DNA of 64,000 bases, taken from the NCBI RefSeq assembly GCF_002001175.1, contig NZ_MUNT01000001.1, positions 62,001 to 126,000 of the forward strand. Reading direction: 5' to 3'. Positions 27,384-36,819 of this stretch are shown here, piece by piece (within the stretch, counting starts at the first letter, position 1; every line of letters begins with the position of its first letter). The notes under the pieces are model-generated. The model saw only the letters and a list, made by a program, of their open reading frames with translations. It did no database searches and was not told the DNA's origin. This DNA comes from Rhodanobacter sp. C03. Its GTDB lineage: Bacteria > Pseudomonadota > Gammaproteobacteria > Xanthomonadales > Rhodanobacteraceae. The translations under genes and the position numbers were made by a program.

Positions 27384-28277
27384 ATGCGTGCCGACATCTA
27401 CCTCCTCTATCTGCTGCTGCGCCTGCTGGCGCTGCTGCCCCTGCGTGCGCTGCACGCCATAGGCAGCGGCCTGGGCCGATTGCTGCTGTGGCAGCGTGGG
27501 CGCATGGTGCAGAACACCGCGGTTAATCTGCGCATCGTGCGGCCGTCGCTGGATGACGCGGCGCAGACGGCCCTGCTGCGCGAAGTGGTGAGCGAAAGCG
27601 GCAAGTCAATCAGCGAGATCGTCAAGGTCTGGGGTACCGGTGCCGAGCGCGCGCTGGCGCTGGTGCGCGAAGTGCGTGGCGAGGCGCTGCTGGATGCGGC
27701 GCTCGCTGCCGGCAAGGGCGTGATCATCGCGGCGCCACACCTGGGCTGTTGGGAGTTGCTGAATTACTGGCTGTGCCGCAAGACGCCGATGGCGATTCTG
27801 TATCGGCCGCCGCGGATCGCTGCGGTCGAGCAGCTGCTGCGCAAGGTGCGCGGCGCGCTGGCGCCGGAGCAGGTGCGTGCCGATGGCGCCGGAGTGCGCA
27901 CCTTGTACAAGCGGTTGGCGGCCGGTGGCACGGTCGGCATCCTGCCGGACCAGAAGCCGCGTGCCGGCGAAGGTGCGTTCGCACCCTTCTTCGGCCGCCA
28001 GGCACTGACCATGGTGTTGCTGCCACGGCTGGCCGCACGCACTGGCGCGACCGTCCTGTTTGCGTTTGCCGAGCGCCTGCCGCGCGGAGCCGGTTATCGC
28101 ATCCAGATACTCCCGGCGCCGGAGCGGCTGGCCGATGCCGATCCAGCCATCGCCTGCGCCGCGCTGAACCAGGGTGTGCAGGACTGCGTCGAGTGGGCCT
28201 TTGCGCAATACCAGTGGCAGTACAAGCGCTATTCGGCCGATGGCCTGATCAGTCCGTATGACCGTGAGAATGGGTAG
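27384..28277 (+). CDS. Lysophospholipid/lipid A acyltransferase (LpxL/HtrB family)
   Basis: Inner-membrane acyltransferase of 297 aa, of the family adding secondary acyl chains to lipid A. There is an N-terminal hydrophobic anchor (YLLYLLLRLLALLPLRAL); the HX4E active-site motif is in APHLGCWELLNYW, with ILYRPPR, GILPDQKP and the C-terminal QYQWQYKRY typical of LpxL/LpxM. ATG 27384 is preferred over GTG 27378 two codons earlier. The product could act on lipid A or, like some homologues, on other lysolipids such as ornithine lipids. It borders the LPS glycosyltransferase cluster, consistent with an envelope role. A GTAG repeat pair follows at 28274. Confidence 0.88.
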   Translation: MRADIYLLYLLLRLLALLPLRALHAIGSGLGRLLLWQRGRMVQNTAVNLRIVRPSLDDAAQTALLREVVSESGKSISEIVKVWGTGAERALALVREVRGEALLDAALAAGKGVIIAAPHLGCWELLNYWLCRKTPMAILYRPPRIAAVEQLLRKVRGALAPEQVRADGAGVRTLYKRLAAGGTVGILPDQKPRAGEGAFAPFFGRQALTMVLLPRLAARTGATVLFAFAERLPRGAGYRIQILPAPERLADADPAIACAALNQGVQDCVEWAFAQYQWQYKRYSADGLISPYDRENG

Positions 28278-28342
28278 GAGCGACTTCAGTCACGATACGC
28301 TTTGGCATGAAGGAAAAGCATCGCGACTGAAGTCGCTCCTAC
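28274..28342. repeat. GTAG-type REP pair after lpxL-like gene
   Basis: Inverted arms beginning GTAGGAGCGACTTCAGTC and ending GACTGAAGTCGCTCCTAC, with about 25 nt between. It lies between convergent genes, the usual place for REP pairs, where it may act as a bidirectional transcription end or mRNA stabiliser. It is the same family as the copy inside lhr at 203-258. Confidence 0.85.
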
Positions 28343-28361
28343 GGATCGCGCGCAATTACGG

Positions 28362-28682
28362 CTAAGGTTTTTCCAGCCGGCGCAGGAACACAGTCATTTC
28401 CTTTTCGGCCTGCTTGTCACCACGCTGGACAGCGGCGCCGATGCCGCTGCGCCACGCGCTGGCGGCGGCCTGTATCTGGCCGGCTTCGAGGCAGGCCTTG
28501 CCGAGCAGCTTCCACGCTGCCGAGTAGGTGGGATCGAACTCCAGGGCGCGGCGCAGTTCATCGATCGCGGCATCGACCGCACCGTCGCCCAGCAAGGCGT
28601 TGCCCAGCGAAAAGCGCAGCAGCGCGCCGTCGCGCGGACCGCCGCACTGCTGGCGCAGGCTGGCGATCAGTGGAGCATTCAT
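28362..28682 (-). CDS. Small TPR protein
   Basis: A 106-aa protein with about two tetratricopeptide repeats (LLRFSLGNALLGDGAVDAAI, PTYSAAWKLLGKACLEAGQI). ATG 28682 overlaps the stop of the upstream ArnT-like gene by 4 bp (ATGA), so it is translationally coupled. TPRs mediate protein contacts. A partner role for the glycosyltransferase complex is possible but not shown. No signal peptide is present. Confidence 0.82.
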   Translation of the reverse strand: MNAPLIASLRQQCGGPRDGALLRFSLGNALLGDGAVDAAIDELRRALEFDPTYSAAWKLLGKACLEAGQIQAAASAWRSGIGAAVQRGDKQAEKEMTVFLRRLEKP

Positions 28683-30406
28683 GGCTGCGTGCTGTAACGC
28701 CAGGCGTCGGCCGGATAGACCAGGGTTGGCTGGGGTGGCTCCGGCGGGGTGACGCCCGTGCGCAGGTCGGCCAGCGAGACGGCTGGCCATACCACCAGCC
28801 ACGACGAGCGGAACGGCTGCACCAGCAGGGCATAGCGCAGGGCGCTGGCGTCGAGTTTCGCCGGGTGCTCCACGATCAGGCCATCCGGGTGGTTGCGGGC
28901 GAAATCCAGCATGGCCTGATCCCCGAACAGCTCGCTGATCGGCTGGGTCAGCCGCCCTTCGAAATGGAACTCGCCCTCGTAGTTGCCCAGGTAGCCGATC
29001 GGGTGCTGTGCCTGCCCGGCGACACCGAGCAAACGGGCCGTCGGGTGCAAGTCCCAGCGCGACCACAGGGTCAGCGTGAACAGGGTATTGAGGCTGAGTA
29101 CACCGACCAGGCCGGCGACCGCCAGCCGGCGCAATTCGCCACGCCCGCGCAGCAGCAGCAACGCGCCGAGTATTACGAACACCGCGCCGAAGTAGCGACT
29201 GTAGGGCGCGGCGGCATCCGGCCATTCACCATGCAGATAATTGCCGGCGACCAGCAGTGGCAGCGCAAACAGCAACAGCCCGAACACGATACCGCCCACG
29301 CCCAGCGGCCAGGTGCCGTACCAGCCATTGTCGGCCAGCGCAGGGCGGCGTTCGCGCAGCACCGCGATCGCGCCGGCCATCAACAACACGATGCCGCCGA
29401 ATTCCGGCAGCGGGTAATACAACTGCTTGCCGCTGATCAGCGAGAGCACGATCAGGCTGGGCAGCAGCCAGCACAAGGCAAAGCGCAGGCCTGGTTCCAG
29501 CGGTCGGCGCAGGCTGGCCAGAGCCAGCCACACCCGCGGCCAGCCGCTGAACGGGAACAGCAGCAACGGCAAGCCGAGCAGGTAAAACCAGATCGGTTCC
29601 GCATGGTTCTGCAGATCCTTGCCTTGCGCCAATTTGTTGACCACGCGCCCGGCGGTCTGGGTGAAGAACAGCCGCTGCCGATACGCCTCGCCGCCGGAGA
29701 ATCCGGCCGGCAGCGCCCACGCCAGCAGCATCGCGCCGCCGAGCAGGATCGACAGCACGCCAGCGCCATACCAGCGTGCGCGATGCTGGCGCGCCCAGTC
29801 GTTCCACCATGGCCCGAGCAGCCACGGGAACACGATGTGCAGCAACATCACCGGGCCCTTGGTCAGCAGGCCCAGGCCGATGCACAAGCCGAACAGCAGC
29901 CAGCGTGGCTCGGCCCGATGCAATTTCGGAGTCAGGCACAGCAACGCGGCCAGCGTCCATACCGCCAGCAACACGTCGTACATGATCTGCAGGCCGAACA
30001 GGAAGGCGTAGCCCAGCGCCAGCAACATCCATGGCGCTGCCTTGGTCATCCATGGCCGGCTTGGAAACAGCCGCCGCGCCAGCATCGAGACCAGCACCAG
30101 CTGGGTACCGCCGATCAGCACTTCGAGCACGCGCGGCCAGACATCGTTCACGCCGAATACGAACCAGCCGACATGGATCAGCCAGAACAGCAATGGGGCC
30201 TTTTCGCTGTAGGGCTGACCGTTGATATGCGGTACCAGCCAGTGACCGTGCGTCCACATCTCCCACGCCACCGCCAGCGTTCGGGTGGAATACAGCGGCA
30301 TCGGGCCATGCGAAAAGATCGCCAGCAAGGCCACCAGGGTCCACAGCGGCAGCCAAGGCCACACGGCCCGCAGGTGTTCGGAACGACTATAGGCGCTGAT
30401 TGACAC
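28679..30406 (-). CDS. ArnT/PMT-type glycosyltransferase (GT39/GT83), copy 1
   Basis: Multi-pass membrane glycosyltransferase of 575 aa using polyprenyl-phosphate sugars. N-terminal helix LWTLVALLAIFSHGP is followed by the first periplasmic loop HINGQPYSEKAPLLFWLIHVG, which carries the acidic/basic residues typical of PMT-2/ArnT proteins (E-K-x-P), then about ten more hydrophobic segments. Homologues put aminoarabinose on lipid A or sugars on glycans or proteins; the actual sugar is unknown. It forms a unit with the TPR gene downstream. A second family member is at 36820-38583. Confidence 0.88.
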   Translation of the reverse strand: MSISAYSRSEHLRAVWPWLPLWTLVALLAIFSHGPMPLYSTRTLAVAWEMWTHGHWLVPHINGQPYSEKAPLLFWLIHVGWFVFGVNDVWPRVLEVLIGGTQLVLVSMLARRLFPSRPWMTKAAPWMLLALGYAFLFGLQIMYDVLLAVWTLAALLCLTPKLHRAEPRWLLFGLCIGLGLLTKGPVMLLHIVFPWLLGPWWNDWARQHRARWYGAGVLSILLGGAMLLAWALPAGFSGGEAYRQRLFFTQTAGRVVNKLAQGKDLQNHAEPIWFYLLGLPLLLFPFSGWPRVWLALASLRRPLEPGLRFALCWLLPSLIVLSLISGKQLYYPLPEFGGIVLLMAGAIAVLRERRPALADNGWYGTWPLGVGGIVFGLLLFALPLLVAGNYLHGEWPDAAAPYSRYFGAVFVILGALLLLRGRGELRRLAVAGLVGVLSLNTLFTLTLWSRWDLHPTARLLGVAGQAQHPIGYLGNYEGEFHFEGRLTQPISELFGDQAMLDFARNHPDGLIVEHPAKLDASALRYALLVQPFRSSWLVVWPAVSLADLRTGVTPPEPPQPTLVYPADAWRYSTQP

Positions 30407-30484
30407 GTGGCTCGCTCTTGGCGGATTTGAGGGGATTCTAGCCTGCGCCGCGGACTGGCAACGCCATGACAGCGCCTTGCGTGC

Positions 30485-31516
30485 TCAGGCCGGTCCCCAA
30501 TAACCGATACGACGGCGGATCTTCAGCTTGCGCCACAGGTTGCGCGGTTTGCGCCGGCGGTTCTTCGCACCGCTGGCGATGAACGCATCGATCGCATCCA
30601 GCACGCGTTCGCTGGAGCGACCGTCGCGATACGGGTGGATCGCATCGGCATAGTCGCGGATCGCCTTGAGCAACTCCGGCGGTCGTGCCAGCGCACGCTC
30701 GATCGCCGGTTCGAACTGCGCCGCCTCGTCGATGTCGATCAGTTGCGGTCCGGGGCGGCGGTTCTTGAACGTCACCACCGGCTTGCCGGTGAGCAGGAAC
30801 TCGTTGAGCGCGGACGAGGTGTCCGAGCACATCATGTCCACCTGCGGGAACAGTTCGAGGATGTTGTCGTTCTCGGCAAAGGTGAGGTATTCGTTCTGCA
30901 GTGCCTTGAACTTGGCGGTGGTTTCGGGGTTCATCTTCGGGTGGAAGGTGACGATCCAGCGCCAGCGACCGTCACGCGATAGCCGTTTCACTTCCTCATA
31001 CAGCGTCTCGGCGGCGCTCCACGAAGGCGAGAACGTCGAGTGATAGAGGATCACCGGCGGCTTGCGCACATCCGGCAGCGGTCCGGTGATTTCCTTCATG
31101 TAGGGATCGAGCTTGGGAAAGCCGGTCTCGGTCACCGCGAAGTGACCGACGCGGTCCGCGATTTCCTTGAACTTGGCGGTGTCGCGCGGCCCGGTGGTGC
31201 AGTACAGGTCGAAGAAGCCACGGACATAGATGTGCCGCGGCTTGCCGGCATCGAAACCGTGGAAGGTCTCGACCTTCACGCCGGGAAAGAAGTGCGGTAC
31301 CGCGTTGCTGGAGGTGATCACGGCGATCGGCTTCCAGCGGCGTACTTCGTCCACCGTGAGCAGGCGCTCGCCGGCGAGCAGATCCTCCGCACCGGGGCCG
31401 TCGAAGAACCACCCCGCCTCGTCGCCGCGTGCGCGGATCGCTTCCTGCAACGGGCGCAGGATTGCCAGCGCGTAGCGCTCCGATCCGTACAGCAAATAAT
31501 GTTTTTTGCTGTTCAT
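30485..31516 (-). CDS. CDP-glycerol glycerophosphotransferase-family protein
   Basis: A 343-aa protein resembling TagB/TagF-type poly(glycerol-phosphate) transferases and related LPS enzymes with a GT-B fold. The diagnostic C-terminal segment is MMCSDTSSALNEFLLTGKPV, and an N-terminal HGFDAGKPRHIYVRGF fits the family. ATG 31516 overlaps the stop of the upstream glycosyltransferase (TGATG), so both are translated as a unit; this start replaces a longer open frame that reads through the neighbour. In Gram-negative bacteria such proteins decorate LPS or capsule with glycerol-phosphate or act as Kdo-type transferases. The basic C-terminus (KNRRRKPRNLWRKLKIRRR) suggests membrane association. Confidence 0.85.
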   Translation of the reverse strand: MNSKKHYLLYGSERYALAILRPLQEAIRARGDEAGWFFDGPGAEDLLAGERLLTVDEVRRWKPIAVITSSNAVPHFFPGVKVETFHGFDAGKPRHIYVRGFFDLYCTTGPRDTAKFKEIADRVGHFAVTETGFPKLDPYMKEITGPLPDVRKPPVILYHSTFSPSWSAAETLYEEVKRLSRDGRWRWIVTFHPKMNPETTAKFKALQNEYLTFAENDNILELFPQVDMMCSDTSSALNEFLLTGKPVVTFKNRRPGPQLIDIDEAAQFEPAIERALARPPELLKAIRDYADAIHPYRDGRSSERVLDAIDAFIASGAKNRRRKPRNLWRKLKIRRRIGYWGPA

Positions 31517-32331
31517 CAGCGATCGATGCCGTGCTGGGTGAGGATGTGGGCCGCCTGCGCCACCGACTCCGGATTGTTGATCATTTCGTAGTAGCGCATG
31601 CGCTTGTACAGCGCATAGCTGGCCGCGGTCTGCGCGATCATGAAGCCGCGCCAGCCATCCAGGAAAGCCAGCCGGAACAGGTAGTCCTTGAGGAAGGCCA
31701 GCACAAACACGAACGGCGCCTGCCACATCCGCACCGGCTTGCCCTTGTCGCGCCAGTCGCGGCATTTCAGTTCGGCATAGCGCAGAACTTTCAGCTGCTT
31801 GTGTGGCAAGGTCGGGTTGTTGACGTGGTTGAATGGCGCCCGCAGTGTCGGCGCGATGCCGTCGAAGCGCAGCGATTCATGCACACGCGCATCGCTCCAG
31901 CGCGCGCGGCCACGGTGATATAGCCGCGCCATCCGCTCGCCAACCGCCGGGCGATACCAGCGCATCGGCTGACCCATGTAGATCGTGCTGCGACGCAGAT
32001 ACGCGGCGGGCGCGGTGCTGGCCATCAGCTCCGTCAGGCGCTCCTGCAACTCGGCGGCGAGTTCCGGCGTGAGGTATTCATCCGCGTCCAGCACCAGGAT
32101 CCAGTCGTACGCGCATTGCGTAGTGGCGAAATTGCGTTGCGGGCCGAAGCCGAGCCAGTCCTGATGCACCACCCGTGCGCCGTGCGCTTGTGCGACCGCC
32201 ACCGTATCGTCGTCGCTGCCGCTGTCGACCACCAGTTTTTCGGCCGCGAACGGCACGCTGTCCAGACAGCGTGCGATGTTCTCGGCCTCGTTGTGGGTGA
32301 TGACGGCGAGGGTCAGCGGGAGGGTGGGCAT
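31516..32331 (-). CDS. Glycosyltransferase family 2, WaaE/KdtX-like LPS core enzyme
   Basis: A 271-aa GT-A enzyme similar to LPS core beta-1,4-glucosyltransferases. The N-terminus LTLAVITHNEAENIARCLDS and the donor/metal site VLDADEYL are visible, and RHFNHVNN-like HVNNPTLPHKQLKVLRYAELK fits the WaaE group. It probably works on the cytoplasmic face of the inner membrane, adding a hexose to the heptose region. It shares a 1-bp overlap with the CDP-glycerol-type transferase gene downstream and is divergent from the glycosyltransferase at 32527. Confidence 0.88.
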   Translation of the reverse strand: MPTLPLTLAVITHNEAENIARCLDSVPFAAEKLVVDSGSDDDTVAVAQAHGARVVHQDWLGFGPQRNFATTQCAYDWILVLDADEYLTPELAAELQERLTELMASTAPAAYLRRSTIYMGQPMRWYRPAVGERMARLYHRGRARWSDARVHESLRFDGIAPTLRAPFNHVNNPTLPHKQLKVLRYAELKCRDWRDKGKPVRMWQAPFVFVLAFLKDYLFRLAFLDGWRGFMIAQTAASYALYKRMRYYEMINNPESVAQAAHILTQHGIDR

Positions 32332-32526
32332 GCGGCGGATTCTAGCCGATCCCCTGGGATGCCTTGCGCTGCCGTTTACTGGCGCGTGGCGTGGCCGATG
32401 ATGATCCGTGACGGCGGATACGCCAGCCGGATTCGATATGATGGTGGTGTGGCATCAGCTGCCGGCAACTAGCGGAAGGAGTACGTTGTCATATCAAGCA
32501 GCAGCCTTCTCGGGGGGAGTGCGCGA

Positions 32527-33540
32527 ATGAGTGATAACGTGGGCGAAGACGTTCTGGCAGAGCCGCCGCTGCCGAAAGAACTTGAGGATGATCCGATGAC
32601 GGCCAGTTCTGATCGCTGCGCGGGCATGCAGGCGACGACGTTCGCAGTGGTCATCACCAGCTACAACTATCGCGATTTCGTGCTGGAGGCGGTGGAGAGT
32701 GCGCTGGCGCAGAGCCGCAAGGCGCTGCAGGTCATCGTGGTCGACGACGGTTCCACCGATGGCTCGGACGTGCTGTTGCGCGAGCGCTATGGCGCGGACG
32801 AGCGCGTCACCCTGATCAGCGGCATCAATGGCGGTCAGCTCAGTGCGTTTCAGCGTGGCGTGAACGCAGCGCATGCGGATGTGATCAGCTTCCTCGACTC
32901 CGACGATTGCTGGGAGCCAAGCTATCTGGGCCGCCTCGGTGCGCTGTATGACGCGCGCGCGGATATCGATTTCGTGTTTTCCGACCTGCAGCTGTTCGAC
33001 CAGCAGGACCGGGTGATGAGTTTTCACAGCAGCGAGGTCGATCTCGGCTATACCGCGATCAGCACCTACGTGCTGACCCAGTGGTATGGAGCGCCGACTT
33101 CTGCGTTGTCGATGCGTGCGTCATGGGCGCGACAGGCGCTGGATCTGCCCGAGTCGTTCCAGCGCACCTGGCGACTGTCGGCCGACAATTGCCTGGTGTT
33201 CGGCTGCAGCGTGCTGGGTGCCCACAAGTACTACCTGCCGACCGGCTGCGTGCGCTATCGCATCCACGGCAAGAACGGCTGGTGGTCGAACCAGTCGGCT
33301 CGGATCGAATACATCAACAAGATGACTTCCAGTGCGCTGATCCAGCACTACGCCGCCAAGATCGGCATGGGCCCGGAGTGCATCGAGTTCAGCAAGCTGG
33401 AATTCCTGACCAAGCCGCAACCGCCGTGGAGCGAAACCAAGCGTTACGTCAGGCTGGTGATGATGCGGAAGGTGTCGCCGTGGCGCAAATGGGAGCGCGC
33501 CTTGAACATTCTCCGGCGCGGCTGGAAATCGCGTGGCTGA
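32527..33540 (+). CDS. Glycosyltransferase family 2 (A)
   Basis: A 337-aa GT2 enzyme. After a 40-residue lead the GT-A fold begins (FAVVITSYNYRDFVLEAVES), with VVDDGSTDGSD for nucleotide-sugar binding and FLDSDDCW as the metal/donor site. The start ATG 32527 has GGGGGAG about 9 nt upstream. The acceptor is unknown; genomic context says LPS or exopolysaccharide. A 14-codon open frame (32486-32530) with an AAGGAG site ends in a TGA overlapping this ATG and may be a coupling leader. The next gene follows directly. Confidence 0.87.
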   Translation: MSDNVGEDVLAEPPLPKELEDDPMTASSDRCAGMQATTFAVVITSYNYRDFVLEAVESALAQSRKALQVIVVDDGSTDGSDVLLRERYGADERVTLISGINGGQLSAFQRGVNAAHADVISFLDSDDCWEPSYLGRLGALYDARADIDFVFSDLQLFDQQDRVMSFHSSEVDLGYTAISTYVLTQWYGAPTSALSMRASWARQALDLPESFQRTWRLSADNCLVFGCSVLGAHKYYLPTGCVRYRIHGKNGWWSNQSARIEYINKMTSSALIQHYAAKIGMGPECIEFSKLEFLTKPQPPWSETKRYVRLVMMRKVSPWRKWERALNILRRGWKSRG

Positions 33541-33571
33541 GACTGCCATCGCAAGGAACGGGGACGCGGCG

Positions 33572-34426
33572 ATGCGTATCAGCGTCGCGGTGATCACCTA
33601 CAACTGGCCTGCGGCGCTGGAGATGGTGCTGCATGCACTGGTGGCGCAGAGTGAGCTGCCCTACGAGGTGATCGTTACCGATGACGGTTCACAACCGGCC
33701 ACACGCGAACTGCTTGAGCGCATGGCGAAGGATTATCCAGTGCGGTTGGTGCATCTGTGGCAGCCGGACGACGGCGCGCGCATGAGCCGTGCGCGCAATC
33801 GTGCGATCGCCGCCGCGCAGGGCGATTACATCATCCTGCTTGATGGCGACATGGTGGCCGAACGGCACTTCATCGCCGACCACCGCGCGTTCGCACGTTA
33901 CGGCTGTTTCGCACAAGGTTCGCGGGTACTGACCGATGCCGGGTTGACCCGGCGGATGCTGGAGCAGGGGCTGATCATGCCGGGCTTTTTCAGTCGCGGC
34001 ATCGAGCGGCGTCGGCACACCTTGCGCCTGCCGGCGCTGGCACGCTGGTATGCCAAGCCGGGTACCAAGCGGCGCGGCATCAAGAGCTGCAACATGGCGT
34101 TCTGGCGCGACGACCTGTTGCGCGTCAATGGCTTCAACGAGGCGATGACCGGCTGGGGCCGCGAAGATACCGAGCTGGCGGCGCGCGCCTTCCACGCAGG
34201 CCTGCTCCGGCGTGATCTTCGTTTCAGCGCACAGGCGACGCATCTTTACCATCACACCCGCAAGCACGTCGTCGGCAATCCGAACGACCTGATCGTGGAC
34301 GATACGCGGGCGCGCCAGTTGATCCGTTGCGAGCTTGGTCTCGATCAACATCTGGCCGAATTCGCGGAAGCACCGGTGGATCTCCGTCTCGCACGGCGCG
34401 ACCACGCGGCGACTCAGAGCAGCTGA
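33572..34426 (+). CDS. Glycosyltransferase family 2 (B), galactosyltransferase-like C-terminus
   Basis: A 284-aa GT-A enzyme: MRISVAVITYNWPAALEMVL start, VTDDGSQ, the metal site LLDGDMVAE, and a C-terminal GWGREDTELAARAF segment characteristic of the GT2 plus GT7-like (beta-galactosyltransferase) combination. ATG 33572 is preferred because family members begin here; GTG 33533, which overlaps the previous stop, is an alternative adding 13 residues. It is the second gene of a two-gene unit. Its 3' end overlaps that of the next, oppositely oriented gene by 13 bp. Confidence 0.87.
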   Translation: MRISVAVITYNWPAALEMVLHALVAQSELPYEVIVTDDGSQPATRELLERMAKDYPVRLVHLWQPDDGARMSRARNRAIAAAQGDYIILLDGDMVAERHFIADHRAFARYGCFAQGSRVLTDAGLTRRMLEQGLIMPGFFSRGIERRRHTLRLPALARWYAKPGTKRRGIKSCNMAFWRDDLLRVNGFNEAMTGWGREDTELAARAFHAGLLRRDLRFSAQATHLYHHTRKHVVGNPNDLIVDDTRARQLIRCELGLDQHLAEFAEAPVDLRLARRDHAATQSS

Positions 34427-35415
34427 CGGAGAGCGGTGTCCAGTCGGGCGGCGAAGGCTGCTTCATTCGATGTGAACCAGGTGCGTGCCTGCTCGCCGAG
34501 CACGGACTGTGCCGACTCGGGCATCCGCATCAGGCGCTCGACGGTGGCTTCGAGTGCCGCCTCGTCGAACCGATAGCGGGTCGTCAGGTTGAACGGAAGG
34601 GCCCCGTCGGTACTCACCAGCATGCCGCGTTCGGCGGTAACCAGTTCGTTCATCGGCGGCGCGTCACAGGTGACCACTACCGCCGCGCAGCTCATCGCCT
34701 CGACGATGTAGTGGCCCCAGCCTTCGGTTTCCGACAGGCACAGATGGAACCGGTGCGCGTTCTGCAGATGCCGGATTTCACGGATGTCGTTCAGATAGCC
34801 CACCCGGTGCTCGATATTGGCAGGGCTCGGCTCGGCAGCGGGGAGTGCCGTCTTTGGCGATTGCAGCAACAGCAGTTTTGGCCATTCCGGATGACGCCGC
34901 CACAGCGCGAGAAGGCGCTGTGTTCCCTTCATCCGACTGGCCCCGGCCAGATGCAGAAAGGCAGCCTGGCGCGGAACGCTCCGGTCCAGGCAGTCAGTGC
35001 TGCGGAAGCCGATGTGGATCGCGCGGCAGCCGCGTGCGCTGAACAGGTCGACGGCGTAACGCGTCTTGCACAGGATCGCGTCGAAGCGCGGCAGGTAACG
35101 TTGACTGTGCGGCGACAACCACTCCGGATTCGGCACCAGCAGATTCAGCCGGGCCAGCCCGAAATAGCAGGGGCGCACGTGTTCCAGTGCGATATTCACG
35201 TCGAACAGTTTCGTCTGCCGTCCGCCGCTGCGCAGCCACCGCCACAGCATGCGCAGGTACATCGGCACGCTTTTCCAGCGGCCGTCCTGTCGATGCGGAC
35301 CGAGCGTGGTTACGTGGACCTGGTGGCCGAGCGCGCCCAGCACTTCGGACAACAGCCGGATGTCGTGGCTGAGTCCGCGCTGATTGTCCCAAGCGAGCAA
35401 ATTGATACGGGCCAT
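34414..35415 (-). CDS. Glycosyltransferase family 4 (GT-B)
   Basis: A 333-aa GT-B enzyme. N-terminal MARINLLAWDNQRGLSHDIRLL resembles acceptor-binding Rossmann folds. The C-terminal donor site is LCLSETEGWGHYIVEAMSCA followed by CDAPPMNELV, the E-x7-E pattern of GT4 transferases. No transmembrane segment is visible. It lies 13 bp downstream of the O-antigen ligase gene on the same strand, so it is probably cotranscribed and acts on the LPS core or O-chain. The sugar is not identifiable. Confidence 0.86.
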   Translation of the reverse strand: MARINLLAWDNQRGLSHDIRLLSEVLGALGHQVHVTTLGPHRQDGRWKSVPMYLRMLWRWLRSGGRQTKLFDVNIALEHVRPCYFGLARLNLLVPNPEWLSPHSQRYLPRFDAILCKTRYAVDLFSARGCRAIHIGFRSTDCLDRSVPRQAAFLHLAGASRMKGTQRLLALWRRHPEWPKLLLLQSPKTALPAAEPSPANIEHRVGYLNDIREIRHLQNAHRFHLCLSETEGWGHYIVEAMSCAAVVVTCDAPPMNELVTAERGMLVSTDGALPFNLTTRYRFDEAALEATVERLMRMPESAQSVLGEQARTWFTSNEAAFAARLDTALRQLL

Positions 35416-35428
35416 GGAAGATCGACAG

Positions 35429-36718
35429 TCAGCGAGGTGATGTGTGGTGTAGCTGCCGGCCGATGCTTACGGCCAGACCCAACACGAGAAACAGATACAG
35501 CGATTGCGGCATCGCCCGATAAAACACATTGTCGCTGAACGCACATAGAGCGTACATGCCGATCACCATCAGTCCAGCGACGGCGGATGCAGCGACCGGC
35601 TCCTGCGAATGGTTGACATGCCGGGCAAAAAATCCCAGCGGAACGCCAAGGAACAGCAGCAGCGCCAGCAACGCGGGCAAGCCGCCCGCGGCCAGCGATT
35701 CGAAATATTCACTGTGCGGGTGCACGTATCTGGCGATCGCCGGACTGGCGTTGCCAACCGCTGCCTGCGCACGGACATAGACGCCGAACTGGTCCAGGCC
35801 GATGCCAGCCAGCGGATGTTCGAGGAACGCCTGCCATGCCGTGTGCCACATCTCCAGCCGTTCGCGCACGGCACCGGAAGTGTCGTCGGGCCCATAGGTG
35901 GCGATTTCCTGGGGTACATCGGCCAGCCGGTTGATCATTTCCCGATGCAGCGTGGCGGTGACGGCCAGCATGGCAATCACAGTCACCGCGAACAGCACGA
36001 GCATGCGCCGCCACAGGTGCGTTCGCATCGCATACCACAGCATCAGGCCAAGGTAGATCGGGGCGAAAGCCAGCAAGGGACCGCGGCTCTGGGTCAGTAC
36101 CGCGCCATACAGACCGATCAGTACGGCCACGATATGCAGCCAGCGATCACCGCGGTTCGTGCCCGCGCGCAGCGCCTGCAGCATCGACAGCAGTACCAGC
36201 ACCAGCAGGAACATCGCAAATTCAATCGCCGCCCAGTCGCCGCCGTTCAGGCCGGCCGGTCGGTCGACCGCCTGCGCATAACGCTGAACCATGCAGGTCA
36301 CGCCGAGTAGCAGGGTGGTGAGGCTGAAGCCGATCGCGATCACACGCTCGCGCAGTGGTAGCGCGAATACGGCCGCGACTGCCAGGAACAACAATGTCTG
36401 CGCCGGCAGATCGAGCGTGATCCAATCGAGCCGGTGTCCCAGAAAATTGCCGATGTCGTATAGCAGGCGTAGCGCACACACGGCCGCGACCGACCAGGCA
36501 ACACGGTAGCTGAGGCGGATGTCCCGGCGGGTGAGCAGCAGGACGATGCCGACCACGAACAGCACGGCCATCGGCAAGGTCTTGAAGCGCCAAGGCACGG
36601 CGAAGCAGGCCGGCATGGCGGCTACCAGTACGGAGAGCGTCCAGATTCGCCATGAAACCGGATCTGCGCGCACGCCATGAAGCTGTCTAGCCAATACGAG
36701 AACTCCCTTTCTGACCAT
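35429..36718 (-). CDS. O-antigen ligase/polymerase-like membrane protein (Wzy_C)
   Basis: A 429-aa polytopic membrane protein with 10-12 hydrophobic segments and a large periplasmic loop carrying the ligase signature (WHTAWQAFLEHPLAGIGLDQFG ... YVHPHSEYFESLAAGGLPAL), where an Arg in the preceding loop and His in VHPHSEYFE match WaaL active residues. It would transfer undecaprenyl-linked O-chains to the lipid A core, or polymerise glycan units. ATG/GTG choice at 36718 follows the first hydrophobic start and is not certain. It is followed after 13 bp by the GT4 gene. Confidence 0.87.
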   Translation of the reverse strand: MVRKGVLVLARQLHGVRADPVSWRIWTLSVLVAAMPACFAVPWRFKTLPMAVLFVVGIVLLLTRRDIRLSYRVAWSVAAVCALRLLYDIGNFLGHRLDWITLDLPAQTLLFLAVAAVFALPLRERVIAIGFSLTTLLLGVTCMVQRYAQAVDRPAGLNGGDWAAIEFAMFLLVLVLLSMLQALRAGTNRGDRWLHIVAVLIGLYGAVLTQSRGPLLAFAPIYLGLMLWYAMRTHLWRRMLVLFAVTVIAMLAVTATLHREMINRLADVPQEIATYGPDDTSGAVRERLEMWHTAWQAFLEHPLAGIGLDQFGVYVRAQAAVGNASPAIARYVHPHSEYFESLAAGGLPALLALLLFLGVPLGFFARHVNHSQEPVAASAVAGLMVIGMYALCAFSDNVFYRAMPQSLYLFLVLGLAVSIGRQLHHTSPR

Positions 36719-36819
36719 GCTGCCGGGCCAGTAGGGCTGCGATGGTGTGCGTTATCTGAGATTGTACCGAAAGGTTAAGCTCGCCACTGTGAACGAAGTC
36801 TGGCAGCCGTGCTGCGAAG

